A model generated the notes under the pieces. That model worked only from the letters and a program-made list of their open reading frames with translations. It did not search any database and was not told the DNA's origin. From Peribacillus simplex (lineage in GTDB: Bacteria; Bacillota; Bacilli; Bacillales; DSM-1321), in the NCBI RefSeq assembly GCF_001578185.1, contig NZ_CP011008.1, positions 648,001 to 712,000 of the forward strand: DNA of 64,000 bases. Direction: 5' to 3'. Every line of letters begins with the position of its first letter. The stretch's first letter is position 1. A program made the position numbers and the translations under genes. Positions 55,105-64,000 of this stretch are shown here, piece by piece.

Positions 55105-56295
55105 TTAAGCTGCTTTCTTTTGTTTTTGGTCTAAGCGATAACTTAGGAAAGTGAGAAGACTTGCACAGATAGCAACCAGCCCACCGACCAATGACACACT
55201 CATCAAATTTCCCTGATGGTAAACAATTCCGCCTAATGCGGAACCAAAGGCGATACCGACATTGCTTGCCACTGGCATCAGTGAAGCAGCCAGTCCTGTA
55301 GCTTTTGGTTGATAAATACCGGCAAGGTCTATCAAATAAAGCTGAGTAGATGTTGTTAAAAGGATGGCCATTAATGACATCAAGCCAATGTTAAACAATC
55401 CAAAGATAAAATTGTTTGTCGTCCAATATAAACTGATCAGAACAATTGCTTGCACGAGGAAAACAAACCGGAGGCGCCCGATAGCATTGTAGCTGGCAAT
55501 TTTACCAGCGAGTATGTTGCTGAAAATGGAAATGAATCCATAGCAAAACAAAATCAAACTGATTGAACTACTTGGTGCTTCCATTACTTTCAGGATCGGA
55601 ACAAGATACGTATAAACGGCATACGTAGCCCCAAATCCAAGAGATGGAATGAAAAAAGCCATTAAGATTCGTGGGTGTGTTAACAAAGAAAATTGCTCGC
55701 GCATCGAACTGCGAAATGGGCTGTGCATAGTAGGCAAAATGAAGAAAGATGCCAAAAATGCAATTCCACCGAGAAAAGTCGTTAACAGGAAGGTTGCATT
55801 CCAGTCGTACATTTCGGCGATGACCGTGCCTATTGGTACTCCAATCACGTTTGCAAGAGTAAAACCACCGAAAACGAATGATATAGCAAGTCCACGTTTT
55901 GCGATCGGCATGGCTTCACTTGCAACAATCATGGCAAGAGAAATTAAAACTCCTGTTACAATCGCAGTCATCATCCGAAGTGCAAGGAGCATGATGTAGC
56001 TTGTCGAAATCACGCACAAAGCATTCAGGATGATGAACGAACCTATCAAAAACAACATCCATTTACGCTTTGGAAAATGACTTGTTGCCGACATTACGAG
56101 TGGTGTGGCAATGGCAAACGTAATCGCAAACGCAGAAACGAGCGTGCCTGCTTTTGCATTTGTAATATGGAGACTCGAGGAAATATCGGTTAAGATCCCG
56201 ATGATAACAAATTCGCTTGTCCCGAGAACAAATGTTAATAAAGTAAGTGTTAAGATGAGTAACCAATGTCGCTTGGATAATTCTGTGTCGTGCAT
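55105..56295 (-). CDS. MFS transporter, DHA1 type (AraJ/YdhP-like)
   Basis: 396 residues, twelve helices. FVLGTSEFVIIGILTDISSS in the first helix and GVLISLAMIVASEAMPIAKR are typical for the arabinose/drug exporter group. ATG 56295 has AGAGGT upstream. Minus strand, convergent with the previous operon. Substrate unknown. Confidence 0.88.
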   Translation of the reverse strand: MHDTELSKRHWLLILTLTLLTFVLGTSEFVIIGILTDISSSLHITNAKAGTLVSAFAITFAIATPLVMSATSHFPKRKWMLFLIGSFIILNALCVISTSYIMLLALRMMTAIVTGVLISLAMIVASEAMPIAKRGLAISFVFGGFTLANVIGVPIGTVIAEMYDWNATFLLTTFLGGIAFLASFFILPTMHSPFRSSMREQFSLLTHPRILMAFFIPSLGFGATYAVYTYLVPILKVMEAPSSSISLILFCYGFISIFSNILAGKIASYNAIGRLRFVFLVQAIVLISLYWTTNNFIFGLFNIGLMSLMAILLTTSTQLYLIDLAGIYQPKATGLAASLMPVASNVGIAFGSALGGIVYHQGNLMSVSLVGGLVAICASLLTFLSYRLDQKQKKAA

Positions 56296-56770
56296 AAATA
56301 CCTCTTTTCTTAGATGAATGTAAATGTGTCACAGGGTAGATAAACAATCTAATTATCATACCATAAAACATTTTCGCGAGGAAAACCCTTGCTTAGTTAT
56401 CGTTGACTATTTCTATAAAAATTAAATAACGTTATGAGATAAATTACGGAGAGCCGTACCAAAAGTAAATGAGGTTTTGGATATTTTAGAGATTCAGTTT
56501 ATAAGTAAGCATGTGTACAGTATAATACAGGGAGAGTTGGTGTTTTTAGGAAGGTCTGGTTTTTGAAAGAACAGAAAGCCTTTATCTTAAGTGGTGTATC
56601 TGAACGGTCATTGTGTGGAGAATTAAGAAGCATTTTACAATAGAAATAAGTAAAAAAAACTAGTTTTCTGCCTATCATGTTAAAGATATTCAGGCTTCTT
56701 GGGAGCACCTTTTTCTGTCTGGGGGAGTTCAACAAGGATATCGATGCTTAGACGTATAATAAGAAGTAAG
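56296..56770. other. Intergenic, no gene seen
   Basis: Promoter of the MFS gene on the minus strand and AT-rich sequence that may contain further decayed upstream codons of the GNAT relic. Confidence 0.3.
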
Positions 56771-57183
56771 AGTTATTTTTGGATTTTGAACCAATAGATT
56801 TAAAAAGCATCGGAATTATGTGATTCCTTTTCGAACAGATTCTTTCATAATTAGTTTTGGCAGAAAAAGACTTCGGAAACGGAAATGAATATCTTGGTTG
56901 GCTTGAAAAAACAAATTGATTTATTCCCTGAAGAATTTGTACTAGTGATGGAACACAGAACACCCATTGGTCAACTTGAACTTACTAAGCGTGATAAGTA
57001 AACAAAATTGGAATGTAAATTTATATTACTTAATACAAAAAAAACGTGGAGAGGGTCTAGGAAAAAATTGCACGAATATGCCTTTTGATTTCTTAAGAAA
57101 CAATGGAGTTGATGATATCACCTTCGAGTGTCACAAGCAAGAAATTGCCTTAAAAATTTCAAAAATATTAGTACTCATTGGGT
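56771..57183 (+). pseudogene. GNAT acetyltransferase, heavily frameshifted
   Basis: Pieces in different frames: VIPFRTDSFIISFG, FGNGNEYLGWLEKQIDLFPE, EFVLVMEHRTPIGQLELT, NVNLYYLIQKKRGEGLGK and FDFLRNNGVDDIT. The last two are the acetyl-CoA loop and following helix of a GNAT fold. At least three frame changes. Confidence 0.6.
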
Positions 57184-57223
57184 AAAATATCGCGTAAGTA
57201 AATTTTAACTTGGAGAGAATACA

Positions 57224-57640
57224 ATGAAAAAAAGTTATTTAGTTTTCTTTATACCGCTATTAGTAATCTTGTTAGGTATTTATTGGTATAACTCCACTGG
57301 ATCTATTTCTGGGAAATCGGATAACGATATGTGGAAAGTGAGTTATAAAGAAAATAGAGATCCAAGTGAACCAACTGGCTGGGATGCCTCGATTAAACAA
57401 CTTAATGATGACAAAGTTGTTGTCAAAGAAATCGCGCTATTAGAGAATGATAAAACTCTAACAACTCTTACAAGTTTTAAAGAAGGAAGACGAGAAGATG
57501 GAGCAGAGACTAAATTACATCCTTTTTTTTATGAGTCATTTTATTTAGGGGATGCACCAAAAAAAGAAAATACCTATAAAGCTTCTGTTACTTGGGAAAA
57601 AGATAAAAAAGTACACACAGATAGATTTGTTATAGAATAA
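57224..57640 (+). CDS. Membrane-anchored or secreted protein, unknown
   Basis: 138 residues. N-terminal signal/anchor MKKSYLVFFIPLLVILLGIY. The exported part is charged (KVSYKENRDPSEPTGWDASI, VTWEKDKKVHTDRFVIE). No family recognised; it has the look of small Bacillus extracytoplasmic proteins. ATG 57224 follows TTGGAGAG. Followed by its own hairpin. Confidence 0.7.
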   Translation: MKKSYLVFFIPLLVILLGIYWYNSTGSISGKSDNDMWKVSYKENRDPSEPTGWDASIKQLNDDKVVVKEIALLENDKTLTTLTSFKEGRREDGAETKLHPFFYESFYLGDAPKKENTYKASVTWEKDKKVHTDRFVIE

Positions 57641-57650
57641 TAGCTTAAGA

Positions 57651-57690
57651 AGAGAGCAAGAAGAATTTGAGCTTGCTCTATTTCTTATTA
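57651..57690 (+). terminator. Terminator of the gene at 57224
   Basis: AGAGCAAG and CTTGCTCT pair, followed by ATTTCTTATT. Confidence 0.65.
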
Positions 57691-57744
57691 AAATAATTGG
57701 TAGAGTTTCATCTTCTTTATAAACCGTGTTCCTAAATCGCTTCC

Positions 57745-57815
57745 CTTATTTCGCTAACAGGTGCATTACAACAGGGGGGCAGCGCCAGTCTTTTTCTAAT
57801 TGAACTAATCAGCTA
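57745..57815 (+). repeat. Terminator repeat, degenerate
   Basis: CGCTAACAGGTGCATTACAA, a G-rich centre with TTTTTC, then TTGAACTAATCAGC. Hairpin damaged. Confidence 0.45.
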
Positions 57816-58068
57816 ATTCAATGAATCGAAAATTAAGTTCATTTGAAAACCTTATCTAAACAATGGCTACAAGGCAATTGACGATGCGTTAGGGAATGCG
57901 AATTAGTAAATGTAAGTCATCACAACAAGCTAACTAAAGGAGCGCTTTTTATTTTCTTTATTGATCAAGCCATAACATGAGAACCACTTAAGGTTTCCCG
58001 ATGGTTACTTAAAAGGTAGCGGTCTTTGGAAGTAATGCCTCATGCTCCATTCTCAAAAGTCAAATTTG

Positions 58069-59013
58069 TTACAACCTAGGAAGGACTTTTCTCGCGCCTA
58101 GGAAAAGCCAGGTACTAAGAACGAAAGGCATTGTCAGGGCTGGGAGTCCATAGGGTAAAAGCCAGGTAGCAACACTTGCCGATAAGGGTACTGTCACACA
58201 AGCTGCGATAATCCCTGATATAGGCGCAAATCGATTATGGTCCTCTTTAAAAACTATAGATACGGCAATGCAGGTTAAAATCGCATTGTAGCCATAAAGC
58301 CCCATGATAATTAGCGAGTGTTCCCCTCCAAGTACGAATGATATGAGTAATGCGAAAGCATTACCTAAAATGGAAAAAAGACCATACTTCCATCCGGCCC
58401 AAAATACGCCAATAAATAACAGAATGCCAGCTAAGGTACTATCTAGAAAAAAAATTTGCCCTATCCCATTAAAACTCCCTTCCAGCCAATTAACCTTTCC
58501 AGAGATGTTTAAGGTCCAGTGTGATAAGTCTTGAGGAACTAGTCCCGGACTTAACTGGAAAGCCTTTAACTTGTAAGATACAAGCAACATAAACCAGGTC
58601 AGAATGATAAAAGGGAATGTAAGGATGGGAATCCCTGTGTTTCTCATGAAATGTACCATTGCTGCGGAAAAGATTGCGGCTAAAGCAGCTCCAACTAAAG
58701 CGATAAACCACTGAGAGGGCCCAGTTAAAAACAATGTTAGTGCAATGCCTGTTAGCACGGAGTTATATCCGTATAAACCTGAATTCACACTGTTTTCATT
58801 AGCTCCTCCCAGTTTTCCGATTAGCGTTCCTATGATAGCGGAAGATAAAGTAATAATCCCTAAATGATAAGAATAAATCGTGATCGCCATTAGAATAATG
58901 AAACCAGTAACAGCATTCTCAATCAATATGACTTGAGAGATTCCTTTCAGTGATGACTTCATTAAAGAAAGAAACATTCCATCGGTCAATGAAGTACGTT
59001 TGTCTTTTTGCAT
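58069..59013 (-). CDS. Urea transporter (UT family)
   Basis: 314 residues with two homologous halves. The signature of each: NSGLYGYNSVLTGIAL (about 82-97) and MGLYGYNAILTCIAV (about 237-251). Such channels pass urea across the cytoplasmic membrane. Divergent from the urease operon 750 bp away, so together they import and split urea. ATG 59013 follows TTGAGGGGTTAG. Confidence 0.92.
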   Translation of the reverse strand: MQKDKRTSLTDGMFLSLMKSSLKGISQVILIENAVTGFIILMAITIYSYHLGIITLSSAIIGTLIGKLGGANENSVNSGLYGYNSVLTGIALTLFLTGPSQWFIALVGAALAAIFSAAMVHFMRNTGIPILTFPFIILTWFMLLVSYKLKAFQLSPGLVPQDLSHWTLNISGKVNWLEGSFNGIGQIFFLDSTLAGILLFIGVFWAGWKYGLFSILGNAFALLISFVLGGEHSLIIMGLYGYNAILTCIAVSIVFKEDHNRFAPISGIIAACVTVPLSASVATWLLPYGLPALTMPFVLSTWLFLGARKVLPRL

Positions 59014-59759
59014 AATACTAACCCCTCAATTAAGATATTAAAAAAATAGATTCAGATACAATCATTTCATTTTCTACAGTTTTAAAAAATATCCTCTGAC
59101 ACATAACTTGCTAATCATGCATCAAGAGTTTGAGTTCAGCAGAAGGGCAATGTAATAACCGAAACGAAAAATGTAAGATAATCATTTTTCCAAGTTTACT
59201 TTTTTTATAGGGGATTTTTGCAAGTCCTATGTTTCCGGAAAGAGTTCTCCCTCCTTTAATAGCTTTTCTTAAATTTCCTCCTTACAAAGTCCATTCACTT
59301 AACTATTAAATACATAAAACCATATATAATTTGATATATATGTATATTATGATATATTAATGTTTCAGGGGAATCAATCCTTCATTTTATTGTAAAATCT
59401 GAATTTTTTTATCAATGAAGTAAAAATAAGGTTAATTCCTACATCATTGTTTTTCTAAAATAGTGATGTTCCGCATGGGGTTTAATGGTATTTTTTATCA
59501 TTTGATTTCAGATAATTCAGGTAACGTTTTGATGAATATTTGATTCTCCATTAGTAAAAAAGCAGGCCATATAAAGAGGGGTTTTCCGTTTATCTCAGAT
59601 AACAGGGTGTAATGTCTACCTTATATCTTTGAGGAGTCAGGCGAGCATTTGAAGGGGGATAAAAAGTTCATACATCCCAATTGGTTTGGAAGAAAGGTCT
59701 CGAAAATTGATGGAATTTTCGCTATACTTAGTCATTTTAAAAAATGGGGAGGCTTTACG
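59014..59759. other. Divergent regulatory region of the urea transporter and urease operon
   Basis: About 750 bp, very AT-rich with a near-palindromic block at 59320-59360. I did not find a convincing TnrA/GlnR box or CodY box by eye. It contains no convincing gene. A frame from 59649 joins ureA but lacks a ribosome site. Confidence 0.5.
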
Positions 59760-60062
59760 ATGCAATTATTACCGCGTGAGATAGATAAGCTCATGATTGT
59801 AGTGGCAGCTGATCTTGCTAAGCGACGAAAAGAAAGAGGATTAAAATTAAATCATCCAGAAGCCGTAGCACTTATCACCTATGAAGTGTTAGAAGGGGCA
59901 AGGGATGGAAGAACAGTTGCACAATTGATGGAATATGGTGCAATGATTTTGTCGCGTGAAGATGTTATGGAAGGTATTCCAGAGATGATCCACGATATTC
60001 AAGTAGAAGCTACTTTTCCTGATGGAACGAAACTAGTAACGGTTCATAATCCAATCAGATAA
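59760..60062 (+). CDS. ureA: Urease gamma subunit
   Basis: 100 residues from ATG 59760, with GGGGAGG 8 nt before it. [45 protein letters not shown] and [18 protein letters not shown] are typical. Part of the (alpha-beta-gamma)3 nickel urease hydrolysing urea to ammonia and carbamate. First gene of the operon. Confidence 0.97.
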   Translation: MQLLPREIDKLMIVVAADLAKRRKERGLKLNHPEAVALITYEVLEGARDGRTVAQLMEYGAMILSREDVMEGIPEMIHDIQVEATFPDGTKLVTVHNPIR

Positions 60063-60085
60063 GAATCGACAAGGAGGCATGCTAA

Positions 60086-60409
60086 ATGATACCAGGGCAA
60101 CTATTTTTAAAAGAAGAAGAAATTATTTGTAATGCCGGGAAAATAGTCACAAAGCTGTCTGTAATTAATACAGGAGATCGGCCTGTTCAAATTGGCTCTC
60201 ATTTCCATTTTTATGAAGTCAATGAAGCTCTTCAATTCAATCGAGAAGAAGCGTTTGGGAAACGGTTAAACGTTCCTGCGGGTGCTGCCGTTCGTTTTGA
60301 GCCTGGAGATGAAAAAGAAGTAGAATTGATTGATTTTGGTGGAGAACGTCGTGTGTATGGATTAAATAATAAAACAGATGGATCCGTGGAAAGAGGGGGA
60401 AATCAATGA
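60086..60409 (+). CDS. ureB: Urease beta subunit
   Basis: 107 residues. [33 protein letters not shown] and [17 protein letters not shown] match UreB. Its stop overlaps ureC by ATGA. Ribosome site AAGGAGGC. Confidence 0.97.
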   Translation: MIPGQLFLKEEEIICNAGKIVTKLSVINTGDRPVQIGSHFHFYEVNEALQFNREEAFGKRLNVPAGAAVRFEPGDEKEVELIDFGGERRVYGLNNKTDGSVERGGNQ

Positions 60410-62118
60410 GTTTCAAAATGTCACGAAAGCAATATGCCGAGATGTATGGTCCAACGACAGGAGATTCCATTCGTTTAGCGGATACAGGTTTAGTGATCCA
60501 AATTGAGAAAGATTATACTACATATGGTGAAGAAGTAATTTTTGGCGGCGGAAAAGTAATCCGTGACGGGATGGGGCAACATCCTCTTGCAACTCGCGAA
60601 GATGGAGTTCCGGATGTAGTCATTACAAATGCTGTTATTCTAGACTATACCGGAATTTATAAAGCGGATATTGCAATCCGTGACGGAAAAATTGCTGGAA
60701 TCGGAAAAGCCGGAAATCCTTTAGTAATGGATAATGTGGATATTGTAATTGGGGCTTCTACAGAAATTATTGCTGGGGAAGGGATGATCGTCACAGCTGG
60801 TGGAATCGACTCCCATGTACATTTTATTAATCCAGCACAGGTTGAGACTGCATTAGCTTCCGGTCTTACAACTTTAATTGGAGGAGGCACGGGTCCTGCT
60901 GCAGGATCAAAAGCCACAACTGTTACGCCAGGTGAATGGAATATTCATAGAATGCTGCAAGCAGCGGAAGGATTTCCAATTAACGTAGGCTTCACTGGAA
61001 AAGGACAAGCTGCGAACGATGAGGCGTTAGCTGAGCAAGTCCGTGCAGGCGCAATTGGATTAAAAGTGCATGAAGACTGGGGAGCTACAGCCTCTGCTAT
61101 CGACCACGCTCTCCGAGTAGCGGACCAATATGACGTACAAGTTGCCCTTCATGCAGACACGTTGAATGAAGGCGGATTTTTGGAAAACACGCTAGCGGCG
61201 ATTAAAGACCGAGTTATTCATATGTACCATACGGAAGGGGCAGGGGGCGGACATGCTCCTGATTTAATTAAATCAGCGAGCTTTATGAATGTTCTTCCAT
61301 CATCTACAAACCCGACATTGCCATATACAATTAATACGATTGACGAGCATTTGGATATGTTAATGGTGTGTCACCATTTAAACCCATCTATTCCTGAAGA
61401 TCTTGCCTTTGCTGATTCAAGGATTAGACGCGAAACGATTGCGGCTGAAGATATTCTTCAAGACATGGGTGTATTCAGTATGGTTAGCTCAGATGCACAA
61501 GCAATGGGACGAATTGGCGAGGTTATTTTACGTACATGGCAAACAGCAGATAAAATGAAAAAACAGCGAGGAGCGTTGGAAGGTGACAGCGAGCTTTCTG
61601 ATAATAATCGCGCGAAGCGTTATGTAGCTAAATATACGATTAACCCTGCTATCACTCATGGTATTTCTGAATATGTCGGTTCGATTGAAGTCGGAAAAAT
61701 GGCGGACCTTGTCATTTGGTCACCGGCATTTTTCGGCGTGAAGCCTGAAATGATTCTTAAAAATGGCTTTGTCGTAGAAAGCTTAATGGGTGATGCCAAT
61801 GCGTCCATTCCGACACCACAGCCAGTTATTTATCGGCCAATGTATGGATCTTATGGAAAAGCCTTGTCTAAGAGCTCAATTACCTTTGTTTCTCAAGTCG
61901 CTTTTGATGATAAAGTGCATGAAAAATTAGGCTTGGAAAAAACGGTTCTTCCAGTTCGTGGTATTCGAAACTTAACGAAAAAAGATATGAAGCTTAATTC
62001 CGAAACGCCTGAGATTACGGTTGATCCACAAACGTATGAGGTAAAAGTAAACGGGGAACTCATTACTTGTGAACCTGTGGATATAGTACCGATGGGACAA
62101 CGCTATTTCTTATTTTAA
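60406..62118 (+). CDS. ureC: Urease alpha subunit (catalytic)
   Basis: 570 residues. Nickel ligands and active site: SHVHFI (two His), the carbamylated Lys in [12 protein letters not shown], and the flap [13 protein letters not shown] with the conserved Cys and His. Full length, no frameshift. Confidence 0.97.
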   Translation: MSFKMSRKQYAEMYGPTTGDSIRLADTGLVIQIEKDYTTYGEEVIFGGGKVIRDGMGQHPLATREDGVPDVVITNAVILDYTGIYKADIAIRDGKIAGIGKAGNPLVMDNVDIVIGASTEIIAGEGMIVTAGGIDSHVHFINPAQVETALASGLTTLIGGGTGPAAGSKATTVTPGEWNIHRMLQAAEGFPINVGFTGKGQAANDEALAEQVRAGAIGLKVHEDWGATASAIDHALRVADQYDVQVALHADTLNEGGFLENTLAAIKDRVIHMYHTEGAGGGHAPDLIKSASFMNVLPSSTNPTLPYTINTIDEHLDMLMVCHHLNPSIPEDLAFADSRIRRETIAAEDILQDMGVFSMVSSDAQAMGRIGEVILRTWQTADKMKKQRGALEGDSELSDNNRAKRYVAKYTINPAITHGISEYVGSIEVGKMADLVIWSPAFFGVKPEMILKNGFVVESLMGDANASIPTPQPVIYRPMYGSYGKALSKSSITFVSQVAFDDKVHEKLGLEKTVLPVRGIRNLTKKDMKLNSETPEITVDPQTYEVKVNGELITCEPVDIVPMGQRYFLF

Positions 62119-62140
62119 GTCTTATTTTGAGGTGAAAATA

Positions 62141-62599
62141 TTGATCATTGAAAAAATTGTTACAAATATCGACGCAATGGACAGAGAAGAAATTGCGAAA
62201 CGCCATATGGAAAAGGTGTACCTGGAAAGTGCTAATTTAGTGAAACGGATTCAAAGAGTGACCACCGACCACGGCCGCGAAATTGGCATTCGCTTAAAAG
62301 AACTGCGTGACCTTAAGGCGGGCGATGTTTTATATATGGATGATAAAAATATGATTGTCGTAGATGTCCTTTCCGATGATCTATTAGTCATTAGCCCGCG
62401 AAGTTTAAATGAAATGGGAACGATTGCCCATCAATTGGGGAATCGTCACCTTCCAGCTCAATTTGAAGAGAATAATATGCTCGTTCAGTATGATTATCTT
62501 GTTGAAGAATTGCTTCAAGAGCTTCAAATTCCTTTTACACGTGAAGATCGGAAAGTAAAACAGGCTTTTCGCCATATTGGACATAGCCATGAATCCTAA
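62141..62599 (+). CDS. ureE: Urease accessory protein UreE (nickel chaperone)
   Basis: 152 residues from TTG 62141, which gives the family start [10 protein letters not shown] and puts TTGAGG at proper distance; GTG 62132 would overlap the ribosome site. It ends HIGHSHES, a short His-rich metal tail. Supplies Ni to UreG. Confidence 0.9.
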   Translation: MIIEKIVTNIDAMDREEIAKRHMEKVYLESANLVKRIQRVTTDHGREIGIRLKELRDLKAGDVLYMDDKNMIVVDVLSDDLLVISPRSLNEMGTIAHQLGNRHLPAQFEENNMLVQYDYLVEELLQELQIPFTREDRKVKQAFRHIGHSHES

Positions 62600-63275
62600 T
62601 ATTCTTTCTTTATTCCAACTATGTGATTCGAATTTTCCAACTGGTGCTTTTAGTCATTCATATGGTCTAGAGACATATATTCAAGAAGATCAAGTGTATG
62701 ATCAAGCATCGTTTTCCAAGTGGCTTCACGTATATTTAAATGAACAGCTTGTCTATTCAGATGGGCTGGCAACCCGTCTTGTCTATGATGCCTTGGAAAA
62801 TGAGGATGTACAAACGGTGTGGAAGGTCGATCGAATGCTGACGGTTCAAAATTTGCCGCGTGAAACAAGAGAAGGCACCAAAAGAATGGGAGAACGCATG
62901 GTAAACCTTGTGGGATCTTTATATGAGTTTCCTGTTCACTCGCAATATCAAAAACGGATTAAGGAGAAGCACTCCTTTGGACATCCAGCTATTGCTTTTA
63001 CGATGATAGGGCACCATCTTGGTGTTCCGAGATCAACTACCACCCTCTATTATTTGTATTCTACTATTTCAAGTCTTGTTCAAAATGCCGTTCGTGCGAT
63101 TCCGTTAGGACAAACCGCGGGACAGAAGACGATTCATGAGTTTCAAAGTGCTTTAATAGAGGCGACAGAAAAAATTCAAACTTTGGATAAAGAGGATTTT
63201 GGAATCATTTCACCAGGTTTAGAGTTATCTCAAATGAAACATGAGCGTGTGAACATTCGTATTTTCATGTCTTAA
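62589..63275 (+). CDS. ureF: Urease accessory protein UreF
   Basis: 228 residues from ATG 62589, overlapping ureE by 11 bp. [20 protein letters not shown] at the start, and [19 protein letters not shown] are typical. Part of the UreD-UreF-UreG activation complex. Confidence 0.95.
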   Translation: MNPNILSLFQLCDSNFPTGAFSHSYGLETYIQEDQVYDQASFSKWLHVYLNEQLVYSDGLATRLVYDALENEDVQTVWKVDRMLTVQNLPRETREGTKRMGERMVNLVGSLYEFPVHSQYQKRIKEKHSFGHPAIAFTMIGHHLGVPRSTTTLYYLYSTISSLVQNAVRAIPLGQTAGQKTIHEFQSALIEATEKIQTLDKEDFGIISPGLELSQMKHERVNIRIFMS

Positions 63276-63295
63276 TATAGAAGGAGTGTTTTTAT

Positions 63296-63907
63296 ATGGA
63301 ACCGATTAAAATTGGAGTAGGCGGACCTGTTGGAGCCGGAAAAACGATGTTGGTTGAAAGGCTAACCCGTCATTTAGAAGGTGAAATCAGCATGGCCGTT
63401 GTGACGAATGATATTTATACAAAAGAAGATGCCAAATTTTTAATGCAAAATGGAGTCCTACCGGCAGACCGTATTATTGGGGTTGAAACAGGCGGATGTC
63501 CACATACAGCTATTCGTGAAGACGCCTCCATGAATTTTGCCGCTATAGATGAATTAAAAGAGAAGCATCCGGACGTAGAGCTCATTTTTGTGGAAAGTGG
63601 AGGCGATAATCTTGCGGCGACTTTCAGCCCAGAGCTTGTGGATTTCTCCATCTATATTATTGATGTAGCTCAAGGCGAAAAAATTCCGCGTAAAGGTGGC
63701 CAAGGGATGATTAAATCAGATTTATTCATCATTAATAAAACGGATTTAGCTCCTTTCGTTGGCGCAAGCCTCGAAGTGATGGAGTCTGATACGAAGGTTT
63801 TTCGCGGAAATAAACCGTTTGTTTTCACCAATTTAAAAGATAACACGGGGCTTGATCAGGTCATTAACTGGCTTATGAAGAATGCATTATTAAAAGGATT
63901 GGAATAA
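63296..63907 (+). CDS. ureG: Urease accessory GTPase UreG
   Basis: 203 residues. P-loop [13 protein letters not shown], switch [15 protein letters not shown] Ni-binding motif in [22 protein letters not shown], and NKTDLAPFV. Ribosome site AGAAGGAGTG. Stop TAA shares one base with the next ATG. Confidence 0.97.
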   Translation: MEPIKIGVGGPVGAGKTMLVERLTRHLEGEISMAVVTNDIYTKEDAKFLMQNGVLPADRIIGVETGGCPHTAIREDASMNFAAIDELKEKHPDVELIFVESGGDNLAATFSPELVDFSIYIIDVAQGEKIPRKGGQGMIKSDLFIINKTDLAPFVGASLEVMESDTKVFRGNKPFVFTNLKDNTGLDQVINWLMKNALLKGLE

Positions 63908-64000
63908 TGGAAGACTGGACTGGAGTTTTGTGTCTAGATGTCGAAGATAGGAATGGAAAGACTGTAGCGAAAAATGTATATTTTCAGGGCGCATTGAAAG
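63907..64000 (+). CDS. ureD: Urease accessory protein UreD, N-terminal part
   Basis: ATG 63907 overlaps the ureG stop (TAATG). The first 31 residues ([18 protein letters not shown], then VYFQGALK) fit UreD/UreH. The gene runs off the window edge. Confidence 0.85.
   Translation, partial: MEDWTGVLCLDVEDRNGKTVAKNVYFQGALK

Noticed and set aside
56499-56963. Minus-strand frames of 71-78 codons
   Set aside because: They overlap a GNAT relic on the plus strand and have no ribosome site or family features.
59014-59759. TnrA/GlnR or CodY box for urease
   Set aside because: No stretch read by eye fits TGTNA-N7-TNACA well enough to report.
59649-59759. N-terminal extension of ureA
   Set aside because: Family proteins start MQLLPRE; the ribosome site lies just before 59760.

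Overview
The window looks like chromosomal DNA of a low-GC, spore-former-type Bacillaceae (Bacillus in the broad sense). This rests on AT-rich codon use, strong GGAGG ribosome sites, an AiiA-type lactonase almost identical in layout to the Bacillus cereus group enzyme, PaiA/PaiB, a FabH gene with a FapR-type operator, a Bacillus-type ureABCEFGD operon, and a group IIC intron whose ends match the well-known Oceanobacillus iheyensis intron. I cannot name the species.

Layout. 1-5 kb: TetR tail, its operator and an SDR/hydrolase fusion gene, IS4-family remains, an ArsR regulator and a saccharopine-dehydrogenase-like protein. 5-8.4 kb: a 343-bp MITE, a GNAT gene split by an IS3 element, and aiiA. 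8.4-16 kb: group II intron A, an unrecognised protein with a carbohydrate-binding-like N-terminus, a truncated IIC intron, a junction of broken ahpF and maa pieces, and a second IS3 element sitting in the loop of a terminator. 16-23 kb: a desaturase/EamA pair and two divergent serine hydrolases. 23.4-26 kb: a visibly GC-richer TetR/SDR island with shared operators. 26-36 kb: NIPSNAP, FabH, a MarR/PaiA-like/PaiB group, a decayed 5'-nucleotidase and two full IIC introns. 36-48 kb: cupredoxin, DUF1259, two IS110-type elements with conserved 3' structured regions, and an AraC-type regulator/MFS/ammonia-lyase-like cluster whose lyase lacks the MIO triad. 48-58 kb: a second copy of group II intron A, MerR, DUF554, an ArsR-rhodanese/MFS operon and further MFS and decayed GNAT genes. 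58-64 kb: a urea transporter divergent from ureABCEFG and the start of ureD.

The most striking architecture is a family of about 80-95 bp repeats, some 17 copies. Nearly all are in the + orientation and sit just 3' of + strand genes. Each has a central hairpin plus T-run (an apparent rho-independent terminator) enclosed by outer arms that can also pair. Two unrelated group II introns use this repeat as a landing site at two different fixed positions, and an IS110 element abuts another copy. So the repeats seem to serve both as 3' ends of genes and as safe harbours for mobile elements. Many relics (IS4, IS6, IS110, GNAT, peptidase E, DUF4179-type, acetyltransferase and AhpF pieces) show a region with high insertion and deletion turnover, in contrast with the intact urease locus at the right end.
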